This document shows positions 51,893-62,097 of a stretch of DNA of 64,000 nucleotides, piece after piece. Where the stretch lies: contig JAZAHA010000017.1 of NCBI GenBank assembly GCA_036231565.1, positions 1 to 64,000 of the forward strand, read 5' to 3'. The DNA comes from Maricaulis sp036231565. Its GTDB lineage: Bacteria; Pseudomonadota; Alphaproteobacteria; Caulobacterales; Maricaulaceae. The notes under the pieces are model-generated. The model ran no database searches and was not told the origin of the DNA. It saw only the letters and a program-made list of their open reading frames with translations. A program made the translations under genes and the position numbers. Numbering within the stretch: position 1 is the stretch's first letter; each line of letters begins with the position of its first letter.

Positions 51893-53287
51893 CTATGCAT
51901 CCTTCTTCTTCCCGCCGAACTGGAACCAGCTCTTCACCGTGTCCTGGTTGGCCTGGTTGAGGGCGCCCATGCGGAACAGGACACCCGCGCCCCAGATCAC
52001 GATCATGGCGGTCACTACCATGCCCAGGGTCGAGCCGATGATCTCGATCATGCCGATATCCTGGGGCAGGCGGACCAGCATGATGAAGGGAGTCCATAGC
52101 GGGATCCAGCTGGCGATCGCCACGACGGGCGAGTCGGGTGCTTCGATGGCCATCATCACCAGGAATAGCGGCATCATCATCACCAGCATCATCGGGCTCA
52201 TCAGCGTCTGGGCGTCCTGGATCGTCTCGCACAGCGAACCGATCGCCAGGAAGACGGCGCCATACATCAGATAGCCGACGATGAAATAGCCGATCGCCGG
52301 GCCCAGCAGCGCCGGATCGAACAGGGCGGCCAGGATTTCCGCAGCCGGAATGTCGGCGGCCGCCATCAATTGCTGGATCGCCAGTCCGCCGATCGAGGCG
52401 AGCCCGCCCCAGAAGATCAGCAGGGTGGCGGACACGGCCGCCACGCCGAGCAGCTTGCCCGTGAGGATCTCATGATGCCGGGCCGAGGCCAGCATCATCT
52501 CCAGCACCTTGTTGCCCTTCTCCTCGATCATCGCGGTGAGCAACATGTTCACCACCGAGAAGATCACGATCCACAGACCGAAGGCGGTCGCCACACCCAT
52601 CACGATGGGCAAGCGTTCGCTTTCTGTGACTTCCGCAGCCTCGTCGGTGCGTTCCGGATTGAGCTCGCGCACCACGGGCTCAAGGTCTTCGGCGGCCTCG
52701 ATCAGCGTCGGGTCGACGCCATTCTCCACCAGATGGCGCAAGTGCATGTAATCGCGCAGGGCGTCACGGATATCGCGGCGCAGGTCGCGGTCGGTCAGAT
52801 TGGTGCTCCAGTAGGCCATCTCGACCCGGCCCGGCACAGGCTCGCTGAGGAAGATGGCGGCAAAGAGCGGCTGCGGGCCGTCGGCCGTTTCCAGCTCGGC
52901 ATCGCCGGTCAGATAGGGCCGCAGTTCATTGAGATCGGTCGTGCCGGCCTCGACGCGGACATAGCCGTCATTGTCCAGCTGCATCGGATTGTCGAGTGTG
53001 GCTCCGATCTGGGGATTGTCGGCGAGCATCTCGCGCGCGGCCTCGCGGACCTGTTCGGCCTGGTCCTCGCGGGCCCGGTTGATCTGCGCGAACACGGCCT
53101 CTTCCAGACGGCCACCGGTCTCGTCGACCATGACGTAGTAGCGGGTCGGCTGGGAGTTCTCGATCAGGATTGGCATGCCGAAGCCCAGCGCCATGAAGAG
53201 CGGCACGGAGAGCAGCGACAGCCAGAAGCCCCAGGTCGCGACATAAGAGAGAAACTCGCGGCGGGCGATGAGATAGATATTGCGCAT
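51893..53287 (-). CDS. ABC transporter permease, NatB-like
   Basis: The 464-residue ABC-2 permease has an N-terminal helix (about residues 15-38), a large extracytoplasmic region (about 45-235) and five or six C-terminal helices (about 240-455). It has FSVVNMLLTAMIEEKGNKVL and MLASARHHEILTGKLLG, the typical ABC-2 cytoplasmic coupling motif. This is the NatB/YhaP layout, linked to sodium or drug export. Its start overlaps the stop of the ATPase gene. Confidence 0.9.
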   Translation of the reverse strand: MRNIYLIARREFLSYVATWGFWLSLLSVPLFMALGFGMPILIENSQPTRYYVMVDETGGRLEEAVFAQINRAREDQAEQVREAAREMLADNPQIGATLDNPMQLDNDGYVRVEAGTTDLNELRPYLTGDAELETADGPQPLFAAIFLSEPVPGRVEMAYWSTNLTDRDLRRDIRDALRDYMHLRHLVENGVDPTLIEAAEDLEPVVRELNPERTDEAAEVTESERLPIVMGVATAFGLWIVIFSVVNMLLTAMIEEKGNKVLEMMLASARHHEILTGKLLGVAAVSATLLIFWGGLASIGGLAIQQLMAAADIPAAEILAALFDPALLGPAIGYFIVGYLMYGAVFLAIGSLCETIQDAQTLMSPMMLVMMMPLFLVMMAIEAPDSPVVAIASWIPLWTPFIMLVRLPQDIGMIEIIGSTLGMVVTAMIVIWGAGVLFRMGALNQANQDTVKSWFQFGGKKKDA

Positions 53288-54228
53288 CAGACGGTCTCCG
53301 CTTCCGGGGCGGCGGCTTCGCGGCCGACGAGATGGACAAAGGCATCGTGCAGATGTGCGCGCACCGGTTCGAACCGGGTCAGCTTCACATCGGCATCGAC
53401 ACAGGCCTTGAGAATGTCCTGGGCATCGACACCGGGACCCAGATCGACGATCCAGACGTCGTGTTCGCCCTGGGTCTCGCGGTGAACCTCCCCCTTGCCG
53501 GCCAGCACCTTGGAAAGGTCATGATCGGAGACGATCTCCAGTGTCACGCGGCGCGGCACCTGGCCCAGCGCCTCGGCAACGGTGCCGTCGAAGGCCTTCC
53601 GGCCCTTGGCGATCAGCACGATCTTGTCACACAGGCGTTCGGCGTGCTCCATCACATGGGTCGAGAACAGCACGGTACGCCCGGCCTCGGCCTGACGGCG
53701 CACGACCTGCTCCAGCGCATACTGGTTCACCGGGTCGAGGCCGGAGAAGGGTTCGTCGAGAATGATGAATTCCGGCTCGTGCACCAGGGTCGAGATGATC
53801 TGGACCTTCTGCGCCATGCCCTTGGACAGGGTCTTCACCTTGCTCTCGGCGACCTCGGCGAGGCCGAACTCCTCGAGCATCTGCAGGCCGCGGCGGCGCG
53901 CTTCGGCCGGGGCAACGCCCTTCAGCCGGGCGAAGAAGACGATCACGTCGATCACCTTCATCTTGCGATAGATGCCGCGCTCTTCCGGCAGGAAGCCGAC
54001 GCGGTCCAGCGCCGCCGGACGTGGCGGGCCGCCGAACAGCGAAACCGTGCCGTGGTCGGGTGTGAGAATGCCCAGCGACATGCGCAGGCTGGTGGTCTTG
54101 CCGGCGCCGTTCGGCCCCAGGAAACCGGTGATCTGGCCGCGTTCCACGGAAAAACTGACATCGCGGACGGCGGGCTTGCCGTTGAACGTCTTGGAGACGC
54201 TGTCCAAGGCGAGAATGGTCTCTGACAT
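53287..54228 (-). CDS. ABC transporter ATP-binding protein, NatA-like
   Basis: The 313-residue ATPase has Walker A GPNGAGKTTSL (about residue 38), a Q-loop variant in VGFLPEERGIYRKM, the signature TLSKGMAQKVQ and Walker B FIILDEPFSGLDP. A C-terminal regulatory domain (about 215-313) follows. The signature is LSKGM in place of LSGGQ, as in NatA/YhaQ relatives. It is first in the operon with the permease. Confidence 0.93.
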   Translation of the reverse strand: MSETILALDSVSKTFNGKPAVRDVSFSVERGQITGFLGPNGAGKTTSLRMSLGILTPDHGTVSLFGGPPRPAALDRVGFLPEERGIYRKMKVIDVIVFFARLKGVAPAEARRRGLQMLEEFGLAEVAESKVKTLSKGMAQKVQIISTLVHEPEFIILDEPFSGLDPVNQYALEQVVRRQAEAGRTVLFSTHVMEHAERLCDKIVLIAKGRKAFDGTVAEALGQVPRRVTLEIVSDHDLSKVLAGKGEVHRETQGEHDVWIVDLGPGVDAQDILKACVDADVKLTRFEPVRAHLHDAFVHLVGREAAAPEAETV

Positions 54229-54408
54229 GATGCCCCTCAGTATCGTGTCCCGCGAAACTAGAGGTGTGCCGCGCCGTGATCCACCGGTATTGAACAGCGC
54301 GATGTCCCTCCCGGGTCGCGCCTGCCGCCTGGTGAGGGGCTGCAGCGCGGTCTTGGGCCTGACAGCTCGCGGGGCGATAGTGCCCGCTGCAAGACAGTCG
54401 GGGAGATC

Positions 54409-54738
54409 ATGTCCATCGAGCCGGAAACAGCCAGATCGCGGCTTGTCGCGCTACGCGGGGAATTGCGGGATCTGTCCGCGGCTGCGCGCGAGGACCGGCA
54501 GCCCGTGGTGCTCGACCAGCAATCGGTCGGGCGTCTGTCACGCCAGGATTCCCTGCAGGTGCAGGCGATGGCCAAGGCGGCCGAGGCCCGGCGGGCGCAG
54601 GAAATACGTCGCATCGACGCCGCGCTCGAACGGCTGGAGAATGGCGAATACGGCTGGTGCGTGGAATGCGGTGAAGCGATCGAAGCGCGGCGGCTGGAGA
54701 TTGATCCGGCAACGCCGCGCTGCGCCGGTTGTGCTTAG
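54409..54738 (+). CDS. TraR/DksA family zinc-finger protein
   Basis: The 109-residue protein has an N-terminal helical hairpin and a C-terminal four-cysteine zinc finger (YGWCVECGEAIEARRLEIDP, then CAGC). This is the short form of DksA-like RNA polymerase-binding proteins. The hairpin tip QDSLQVQAM lacks the paired acidic residues of true DksA, so function may differ. The third copy of the structured repeat starts directly after its stop codon. Confidence 0.88.
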   Translation: MSIEPETARSRLVALRGELRDLSAAAREDRQPVVLDQQSVGRLSRQDSLQVQAMAKAAEARRAQEIRRIDAALERLENGEYGWCVECGEAIEARRLEIDPATPRCAGCA

Positions 54739-54804
54739 AGCATTTTCAGCAAAAGTGGGGACCGGTTTTGCGGTTCGAAAATGCGACCACTCAAAAACCA
54801 GAGC
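54739..54804 (+). repeat. stop-codon-adjacent structured repeat, copy 3
   Basis: The element starts AGCATTTTCAGCAAAAGTGG directly after the TAG of the DksA-like gene. The 50-nt core (54739-54788) has the outer stem GCATTTTC/GAAAATGC and the inner stem GCAAAA/TTTTGC, with the same loop type (GTGGGGACCGG), GGTTCG linker and closing GACC as the other copies. The stem sequences differ from copies 1 and 2 but stay paired. It ends before the start of the oxygenase gene. Confidence 0.78.
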
Positions 54805-54833
54805 TATGCCGCGCTGTCCTGAACGAGGAAGAC

Positions 54834-55574
54834 ATGTCCGCACTCTCGCCAACCCTGGATATCGAAACGCCGCGCCGCGCGATGGCGGACACCACGCGCT
54901 GCCAGGTGGAAAGCCTGCTGGACGATGACACGCTGGCGGCGGCGCGTGCGGCCATCGATACGGTGCCGCGCTGGACGCTGGTGACCAAGCTCAATGGCCG
55001 CCATATCGATCTCGATTCCGCGGCGATGGGACAGCAATCTGCGGCCCAGAAGGCCGAGTTCCAGCGCCATGTCGATGCCGAAGCCAGGCGCGGCTTCGGC
55101 TATCTCTACGACACCTACTCGATCTACGACAAATGGCACCGCGGCGAGCTGCGCCGCGAAGTGCCGGCGCTGTGCGACCTGTTCGAGCTGATCAATTCCG
55201 ACCGCTTTCTCGATCCCATGCGCACTATTCTCGATGCGCCGGACATCGCCTTCGCCGATGCCCAGCTGACCCGCTATACGCGCGGCCACTTCCTGACCAC
55301 ACATGATGACGGTGTCGCCGGCAAGAACCGGGTCGCGGCCTATGTGCTCACCCTGTCCGATGGCTGGAAAAAGGGCTGGGGCGGGTTGCTGGAATTCTAC
55401 GGCCCCGGCGGCAGTGTCGAGACTGCCTTCGTGCCGCGCGGCAATACGCTGTCGATGTTCAAGGTGCCGCAGCCGCACGCCGTGACGCGTGTCGGCGACA
55501 AGGTGCGTGCCGCGCGTGTCTCGATCACCGGCTGGCTGCGCACCGGCACCGACCCGGGACCGGGCGGCAGCTAG
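54834..55574 (+). CDS. 2-oxoglutarate-Fe(II) oxygenase family protein
   Basis: I use the ATG at 54834 (GAGGAAG seven bases upstream), giving 246 residues. The frame is open another 35 codons upstream, but that part is the repeat element. A prolyl-4-hydroxylase-like double-stranded beta helix holds the iron ligands in HFLTTHDDG (His-x-Asp), a distal His in VPQPHAVTRV and the 2-oxoglutarate Arg in ARVSITGWLR. It probably hydroxylates a protein or peptide. Its stop overlaps that of the convergent DUF4269 gene. Confidence 0.87.
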   Translation: MSALSPTLDIETPRRAMADTTRCQVESLLDDDTLAAARAAIDTVPRWTLVTKLNGRHIDLDSAAMGQQSAAQKAEFQRHVDAEARRGFGYLYDTYSIYDKWHRGELRREVPALCDLFELINSDRFLDPMRTILDAPDIAFADAQLTRYTRGHFLTTHDDGVAGKNRVAAYVLTLSDGWKKGWGGLLEFYGPGGSVETAFVPRGNTLSMFKVPQPHAVTRVGDKVRAARVSITGWLRTGTDPGPGGS

Positions 55575-56128
55575 GGCGCTGTGCCCTTCGTGGCATAGCC
55601 GGCGCGGCGGATCAGCGTCTGCAGGGCATCGTTGCCCGGTGAGGCGAGCTTGAGGAGTTCGGCGAAGGGATCGCCGCCCAGGCCCAGCACCCGGGCAAAG
55701 GCCGGTTCGGTCTTCAGCCCGACGGCCTTGGCGGCGCGGATATCGTCGCGAAACCGGTCTTCGGCCAGGTTCAGAAGGCGATCCTCGGCCAGCCAGTGGA
55801 TATAGCTTTCATGGGTTTCCACCGGGCGGCAGCGGCCGAAAATCTCCACCGGCATGCCCTCCAGCGTCAGCCGGGCAATCACCGAGGCTTCGCCGGCATG
55901 TTCATTGTCGGCGACCTCTGCACCGGGAAAGGCCTCGACCAGAGCGTTGCGGAAGACAGCGAGATCGGGCCCGGCGGTGCACGCGATATCGGCATCGGCA
56001 TCCGGACCGTGCACATCCAGCGGGATCGAGCCGACCCAGCGCGGATCGAAGGGCGCAAGTCGGCCGAACACGTCTGCGCGGTCAAGTATGGCGCGCGCTT
56101 CGCACAACGTAAGAATGTCGCAAGGCAT
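55571..56128 (-). CDS. DUF4269 family protein, nucleotidyltransferase-like
   Basis: The 185-residue protein has the DUF4269 opening WVGSIPLDVHGPDADADIAC, a nucleotidyltransferase-like glycine-serine followed by an acidic pair. A second strand VEIFGRCRPVETHESYIHW and a helical end (RDDIRAAKAVGLKTEPAFAR) follow. No enzyme activity has been assigned to this family as far as I know. It is convergent with the oxygenase gene and divergent from the gene at 56210. Confidence 0.8.
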   Translation of the reverse strand: MPCDILTLCEARAILDRADVFGRLAPFDPRWVGSIPLDVHGPDADADIACTAGPDLAVFRNALVEAFPGAEVADNEHAGEASVIARLTLEGMPVEIFGRCRPVETHESYIHWLAEDRLLNLAEDRFRDDIRAAKAVGLKTEPAFARVLGLGGDPFAELLKLASPGNDALQTLIRRAGYATKGTAP

Positions 56129-56209
56129 GGAACGCCTTTCTCCCGATTATGCCCTAGTGTCAACGCCGTCGCTGCCAGACGGGCAGTCCGTTTCAGGGGA
56201 GGGTTTCAA

Positions 56210-56698
56210 ATGCGCGCCATTCTGATTGTCACGATCTGGCTGGGGGCGGGGCTGGGCCTGCTCTCGGCGCCGTCGAAGGCGAGCGAGCCGGACGAGGTTC
56301 TCGCCGCACTTGGCTGGCTGGAAGGGTGCTGGTCCGGGCCCGGTTTTGCGGGCGAGATGTCGGAGTGCTGGATGCGCACCGCGTCCGGCGAGCTGGTCGG
56401 AGCCTTCCAGTACAGCGCCGACGGCGCGCTGCAATTCTCTGAGATGCTGATGATCGGCCACAATCCCGACGGGGCGTTCGGCTATCACGTGAAGCACTTC
56501 AACCGCGATTTCACCGGCTGGGAGGAAAACGGCGAACAGGTGAGTTTCGCGTTCCTTGCGCTGGACGGCGATCGCGTGATCTTCTCGGGTCTGGTGCTGG
56601 AGCGCGATGGCGAGACGGGGCTGAAAGCCTTTCTCGACATGCGCCGCTCGGACGGGCGCGTGGAAACCGTGCCCTTCCATTTTTACAGGATGGAGTGA
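56210..56698 (+). CDS. secreted lipocalin-like protein, DUF6265 type
   Basis: I use the ATG at 56210 with GGGGAGGG upstream; it opens a signal peptide (cleaved near SKA, about residue 25). The mature protein of about 135 residues has LAALGWLEGCWSGPG, GELVGAFQYSADG and a series of short beta strands, fitting a small lipocalin-like barrel of the DUF6265 kind. The function is unknown. Its TGA overlaps the ATG of the next gene, so the two are coupled. Confidence 0.72.
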   Translation: MRAILIVTIWLGAGLGLLSAPSKASEPDEVLAALGWLEGCWSGPGFAGEMSECWMRTASGELVGAFQYSADGALQFSEMLMIGHNPDGAFGYHVKHFNRDFTGWEENGEQVSFAFLALDGDRVIFSGLVLERDGETGLKAFLDMRRSDGRVETVPFHFYRME

Positions 56699-57312
56699 TG
56701 GGGTTTTATGACGAACGCATCCTGCCCAACCTGATCGCCTGTGCCTGCGGCGCGCGGCCGATCGAGAAACACCGCCGGGCCGTGGTGCCGCAGGCCGGCG
56801 GCGTGGTGCTGGAAGTCGGTCTGGGATCGGGCACGAACCTGCCCTTCTACGACGCCGCACGCGTTGAACGGGTGATCGGTGTCGAACCGTCGGCGGGCAT
56901 GCGGATAAAGGCGCGCCGGGCCATTGCGCGCCAGGCTGTGCCGGTAGAATTGCTCGACGCGCCCGGCGAGGCCCTGCCGCTGGACGACAACAGCGTCGAC
57001 ACCGTGCTGTTGACCTTCACCCTGTGCACCATTCCCGACGCGCCGGCGGCGCTCGCCGAGATGCGGCGGGTGCTCCGGCCCGGCGGGCGGCTGATCTTCC
57101 TGGAACACGGTCTGGCGCCGGATGCCGGGGTCGCGCGCTGGCAAAGACGCATCGAACCGGTCTGGAAGCGGATCGGCGGCGGCTGCCATCTCGCCCGTCC
57201 GATGGACCGGCTGATCGCACAGGGCGGGTTTCACATCGATACGATGGATGCCGCCTATACGCCGCGCACGCCCCGGATCGCGGGTTTTGTCTATCGCGGC
57301 ATCGCGCACTAG
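56698..57312 (+). CDS. class I SAM-dependent methyltransferase
   Basis: The 204-residue protein has the SAM-binding motif VLEVGLGSGTNLPFYD (motif I), VIGVEPSAGM (acidic end of strand 2) and VDTVLLTFTLCTIPDAPAAL. It is followed by RPGGRLIFLEHG, the pattern of UbiE/methyltransferase-like family 7 proteins that act on small molecules or lipids. I use the ATG at 56698, which overlaps the upstream stop; a GTG one codon earlier is possible. Confidence 0.88.
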   Translation: MGFYDERILPNLIACACGARPIEKHRRAVVPQAGGVVLEVGLGSGTNLPFYDAARVERVIGVEPSAGMRIKARRAIARQAVPVELLDAPGEALPLDDNSVDTVLLTFTLCTIPDAPAALAEMRRVLRPGGRLIFLEHGLAPDAGVARWQRRIEPVWKRIGGGCHLARPMDRLIAQGGFHIDTMDAAYTPRTPRIAGFVYRGIAH

Positions 57313-57344
57313 TCTGCAAAGGCAACAAAAGGGGAGGGGTGACC

Positions 57345-57839
57345 ATGCCGATCATCTGGCTGGGAATGCTGGCACTGGATGCGCAATTGGGTGGCTGCGG
57401 GGACGCGGCGGTCCAGGCCGAGGCGCTGGCGGCGATCGAGGCCCAGAATGCTGCTGTTGAGTCCGCCTTCGCGGATGGCGACATGGCGCGCTATGCGCAG
57501 ATCTTCACCGAGGATGCCTGGCAGGTTTCGCCGGGTTCCGCACCGCTTGCCGGGCGTGCCGCGATCGAGGCGAGCTGGTCCGGTCTGGCTTCGATGGGTG
57601 ACGTGGCGTTCGATCTGAACACGCTGGATGTCTGGGTGTGCGAAGGGTCCGCGATCGAGCGCGGCCATGGCACGCTCACCTTCGAGCCCCATGCCGGGGC
57701 GGCGGAGCAGATGCCCGGCTTTTCGGCCAGCGCAAACTATATCGCCCACTGGATCGAGGAAGCGCCGGGTGAGTGGCGCGTCCGGTCGGATGTGGCGGCC
57801 GCGGAACCCGCGCCTGACGCGGCGTCCGGACCGCACTGA
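57345..57839 (+). CDS. SnoaL/NTF2-like protein, DUF4440 type
   Basis: I use the ATG at 57345 with a strong GGGGAGGGG upstream. The 164-residue protein has a hydrophobic start (MPIIWLGMLALDAQ) that may be a weak signal, then an NTF2-like cone fold: VESAFADGDMARYAQIFTED, GSAPLAGRAAIEASW and ANYIAHWIEEAPGEWRV. Such proteins bind small ligands or act as isomerases. The role is unknown. It is the third gene of a short operon after the methyltransferase. Confidence 0.75.
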   Translation: MPIIWLGMLALDAQLGGCGDAAVQAEALAAIEAQNAAVESAFADGDMARYAQIFTEDAWQVSPGSAPLAGRAAIEASWSGLASMGDVAFDLNTLDVWVCEGSAIERGHGTLTFEPHAGAAEQMPGFSASANYIAHWIEEAPGEWRVRSDVAAAEPAPDAASGPH

Positions 57840-57845
57840 GCCGGC

Positions 57846-58310
57846 TCAGTTGCGCGGCGACAGGGCCAGCGCGGCGAAGGCACCGCCCAGTGCCAGGATG
57901 AGCGGGGAGAAATAGACCGCGTTGAGGTGGGCGAAGGGTTCGGCGGCCTGTGCGAAGGGGCCGGGCATATAGGTCACCGCGCCGCGCAGCAGGAAGATCA
58001 GGGCCAGGCCCGCCAGCGGTACTCGCAGCAGGATCAGCGTGTCCCAGGCCAGGACGCCGCGCGCGAAGGCAAAGCTGCCGGCGGCAAAGATCAGGACCGC
58101 AACGACGAGCGTCACTCCGGCCGGCGGCATGACACCGCCGTGCGTGCCGATCACGGTGCGCGACAGCGCTGCCGCATTGTCGGCCGGCCAGAGGCCGCCC
58201 AGTCCCCAATAGACATGCAGACCGGCTGTCGCCGACAGGGTGATGAAGCAGAACCAGCCCAGAACCGTATGCATGACATGCCCCCATCCGATCCGGCGCG
58301 CGGGCATCAT
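57846..58310 (-). CDS. DUF3995-like membrane protein
   Basis: The 154-residue protein has four predicted membrane helices (about residues 15-35, 60-82, 88-108, 128-150) and the phrase LHVYWGLGGLWPAD near the N-terminus, which fits DUF3995. The function is unknown. It converges with the NTF2-like gene; the stop codons lie in a 14-base palindrome (57836-57849). Confidence 0.75.
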   Translation of the reverse strand: MMPARRIGWGHVMHTVLGWFCFITLSATAGLHVYWGLGGLWPADNAAALSRTVIGTHGGVMPPAGVTLVVAVLIFAAGSFAFARGVLAWDTLILLRVPLAGLALIFLLRGAVTYMPGPFAQAAEPFAHLNAVYFSPLILALGGAFAALALSPRN

Positions 58311-58367
58311 GCGTGACGGGGGCGGAACGGGAAGCGGTCACATCGTCGCGCCGCTTCCCGGGATCCG

Positions 58368-59771
<1,404 letters not shown>

Positions 59772-59773
59772 GT

Positions 59774-60106
59774 CTAGCGCTCCTTCTTCTTGTACATGGC
59801 CAGCATGCGCCGGGTGACCAGGAAGCCCCCGAAGATGTTCACGCTCGCCAGGATGATGGCGACGAAGCCCAGCCCGCGCGAGAAGCCCGCACCGCCGCCG
59901 GACGCGGCCTGGCCTGCGACCTCGCTGCCGGCCGTGGCTGTCGCCGCCAGAAGGGCGCCGACAATGATGACCGAGGAAATGGCATTGGTGACGGCCATCA
60001 GCGGCGTGTGCAGGGCCGGGGTCACCGACCAGACGACGTAATAGCCCACGAAGACCGCCAGGACGAAGATCGCCAGGCGGAAGATGACGGGATCAACGGC
60101 TTCCAT
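59774..60106 (-). CDS. pntAB: NAD(P) transhydrogenase alpha subunit part 2 (membrane part)
   Basis: The 110-residue membrane part has three to four helices: FVGYYVVWSVTPALHTPLMA, AISSVIIVGALLAA and FVAIILASVNIFGGFLV. In alphaproteobacteria the alpha subunit is commonly split into a soluble NAD-binding chain and this small chain, as here. I use the ATG at 60106 with GGAGG upstream. Its start overlaps the end of an extra small membrane gene. Confidence 0.9.
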   Translation of the reverse strand: MEAVDPVIFRLAIFVLAVFVGYYVVWSVTPALHTPLMAVTNAISSVIIVGALLAATATAGSEVAGQAASGGGAGFSRGLGFVAIILASVNIFGGFLVTRRMLAMYKKKER

Positions 60107-60350
60107 TGAAACCTCCAATTTGGCTCCGGCCGAAGAGCAGAACAGCGCCAATGAGAAGGGCTGAAACGCCTCCGGCGAAAGTGACAAGTTTAGCGTCGGC
60201 GCTGAGGCCGGGCTGCTGGCCGAATTGGTCAAGCGGTTCGGTCGACAGCAGCATTCCGGAGAACACACCGATGAACAGCAGGATCACTCCAACCGCAATG
60301 GCCGCGGCCGCCAGCCACGACAGGACGTTGCGGAGGAGTGCGACTATCAC
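60093..60350 (-). CDS. small membrane protein inside the pnt operon
   Basis: The 85-residue protein starts with a GTG that overlaps the TGA of pntA and ends 14 bases inside the start region of the next gene, so it is coupled at both ends. It has two membrane helices (about residues 8-34 and 56-76) joined by a short loop. I do not recognise a family. The position suggests a role in transhydrogenase assembly or stability, but this is inferred. Confidence 0.6.
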   Translation of the reverse strand: MIVALLRNVLSWLAAAAIAVGVILLFIGVFSGMLLSTEPLDQFGQQPGLSADAKLVTFAGGVSALLIGAVLLFGRSQIGGFNGSR

Positions 60351-61477
60351 GCGCCTTCCTTCACCAGGCTCGGGTGCACCACTTCACCGCCCTTGGTCAG
60401 CGCCATGCCCTGGATGACTTCGTCGTCCCAGTGCGGCGCCTTCTTGCCCTCCTCGTCGACGAGCAGCGGCAGCAGGTTGGCGAGGTTTTTCGCGTAGAGC
60501 GCGGAACTGTCGGCGGCGAGCCGGGCCGGCAGGTTGGCGAAGCCGGCGATCTTCACGCCTTTGTGCTCGACCACCTCGTCGGCCTTGGTCAGCTCGCAAT
60601 TGCCGCCCGTGGGCGCCGCCAGGTCGATGATCACCGAACCGGGCTTCATGCTTTCCACCATCGCCTTGGAGACGAGTTTCGGCGCCGGGCGTCCGGGGAT
60701 CAGCGCGGTGGTGACAACCACGTCCTGCTTGGCGATATGGCTGGCGATGAGCTCGGCCTGTTTCGCCTGGTATTCCTTGGACATTTCCTTGGCATAGCCG
60801 CCGGCCGTCTCGGCCTGCTTGAATTCCTCGTCCTCGACCGCGATGAATTTCGCACCCAGCGAGGCGACCTGTTCCTTCACCGCCGGACGCACATCTGTGG
60901 CGGTGACGACGGCCCCGAGGCGGCGGGCGGTGGCGATGGCCTGCAGGCCGGCAACACCGACGCCCATGACGAAGGCCTTGGCCGGGGCGACCGTGCCGGC
61001 CGCCGTCATCATCATCGGGAAGGCGCGGCCATAGAGTTCCGCGGCCTCGATCACCGAGCGATAGCCGGCGAGATTGGCCTGGGAGGACAGGGCGTCCATC
61101 GCCTGGGCGCGGGTGATGCGCGGCACGAATTCCATCGCCAGCGCGTCGATCCCGGCCTTGGCCAAGGCCTCGGCTTTCGCGGTATTGCCGTGCGGTTCGA
61201 GATGGCAGACGAGCAGCACGCCCTTCAGCTTGGCGAGCGTCGCCTCGTCCGGTGTGCGCACGCCGAACAGTGCCTCGGCGCCCTTCAGCGTTCCCGCTGC
61301 CGTGCCGATGGTCGCACCGGCCTCGGCGAAGGCGTCGTCCGGAATGGCCGCAGCCACGCCGGCGCCCTTCTCGATGGCGACCTCATGGCCGGCACCGACG
61401 AATTTCTTGACAGTTTCAGGGGTCGCGGCCACGCGGGTCTCACCCGCATGTCGCTCCTTCAGAATAGCAATTCGCAT
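60347..61477 (-). CDS. pntA: NAD(P) transhydrogenase alpha subunit part 1 (NAD-binding)
   Basis: The 376-residue soluble chain resembles alanine dehydrogenase. It has IAILKERHAGETRVAATPET, SQANLAGYRSVIEAA, the NAD site VMGVGVAGLQAIATARRLGA and the mobile-loop region TALIPGRPAPKL, then MKPGSVIIDLAAPTGGNCEL. I use the ATG at 61477 and reject a 67-codon upstream extension. It is first in the pnt operon, which is 119 bases downstream of the cytochrome oxidase subunit IV gene on the same strand. Confidence 0.95.
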   Translation of the reverse strand: MRIAILKERHAGETRVAATPETVKKFVGAGHEVAIEKGAGVAAAIPDDAFAEAGATIGTAAGTLKGAEALFGVRTPDEATLAKLKGVLLVCHLEPHGNTAKAEALAKAGIDALAMEFVPRITRAQAMDALSSQANLAGYRSVIEAAELYGRAFPMMMTAAGTVAPAKAFVMGVGVAGLQAIATARRLGAVVTATDVRPAVKEQVASLGAKFIAVEDEEFKQAETAGGYAKEMSKEYQAKQAELIASHIAKQDVVVTTALIPGRPAPKLVSKAMVESMKPGSVIIDLAAPTGGNCELTKADEVVEHKGVKIAGFANLPARLAADSSALYAKNLANLLPLLVDEEGKKAPHWDDEVIQGMALTKGGEVVHPSLVKEGA

Positions 61478-61595
61478 GGTCTCCCGCCGCTTTTTGGCTT
61501 GTTTGCGGCGAGCATGGTCGAATTCTTCCCGAAGGGGAAGGCCTGCAGAAAAATTTCTTTGTGCAGTGCAGTATAGCACTGCCGGCGGGGCAGAT

Positions 61596-61901
61596 TTAAC
61601 CGCCGAGCGCGAGGCTGAAGAGCTGCGCCACGCCACCGCAGACCAGTCCGAACACGAACAGTCCGGCGACCGTGACATACCAGCTGGTCTTCATCTGCAG
61701 GATGAGGCCGGCGATGACACCGACAATGGCGACGCCGATCAGGGAGGCGAGCCAGTCCAGGCCGACGGCAAAGGCGAGCGTGAGGTAGAGCACCGTCACG
61801 CCGGTGAGCAGAGAGCCCCAGGTGCTGACGGCCATGAAACCGTCGAACGTGGACTTGTGCTGGGAAATGTCCATCTCGCCGCGAACGTGATCAGCCGCCA
61901 T
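61596..61901 (-). CDS. aa3-type cytochrome c oxidase subunit IV-like protein
   Basis: The 101-residue protein has the signature of bacterial aa3 subunit IV, MDISQHKSTFDGFM followed by WGSLLTGVTVLYLTLAFAVG. It has two further hydrophobic segments, giving about three membrane helices; the standard subunit has one, so this is a longer variant. It is beside the pnt operon, as in many alphaproteobacteria. I use the ATG at 61901; an internal ATG at MDIS is possible. Confidence 0.8.
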   Translation of the reverse strand: MAADHVRGEMDISQHKSTFDGFMAVSTWGSLLTGVTVLYLTLAFAVGLDWLASLIGVAIVGVIAGLILQMKTSWYVTVAGLFVFGLVCGGVAQLFSLALGG

Positions 61902-62097
61902 TGCTGCAACCCCTGTCAAAAAGATGCCATGTGCCCGAGCGGATAGCACGCGTTGCGCGGCCCGCCAAGATGCGGGCTGCCGCCGGCCGCGCACTGTGCG
62001 GCATGACACCTGTCATGCGCGATCGGTGAGACCTGTTTCTGCCGCAAAGGCGGCCGGGACGCGAGAGTGGCTCCAGACACGGACACCGGAGCCTCTC

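Noticed and set aside
61924..62097. N-terminal extension of the DUF7010-like protein
   Set aside because: The translated segment is Arg/Cys-rich, not membrane-like, and overlaps the promoter side of the divergent oxidase gene.
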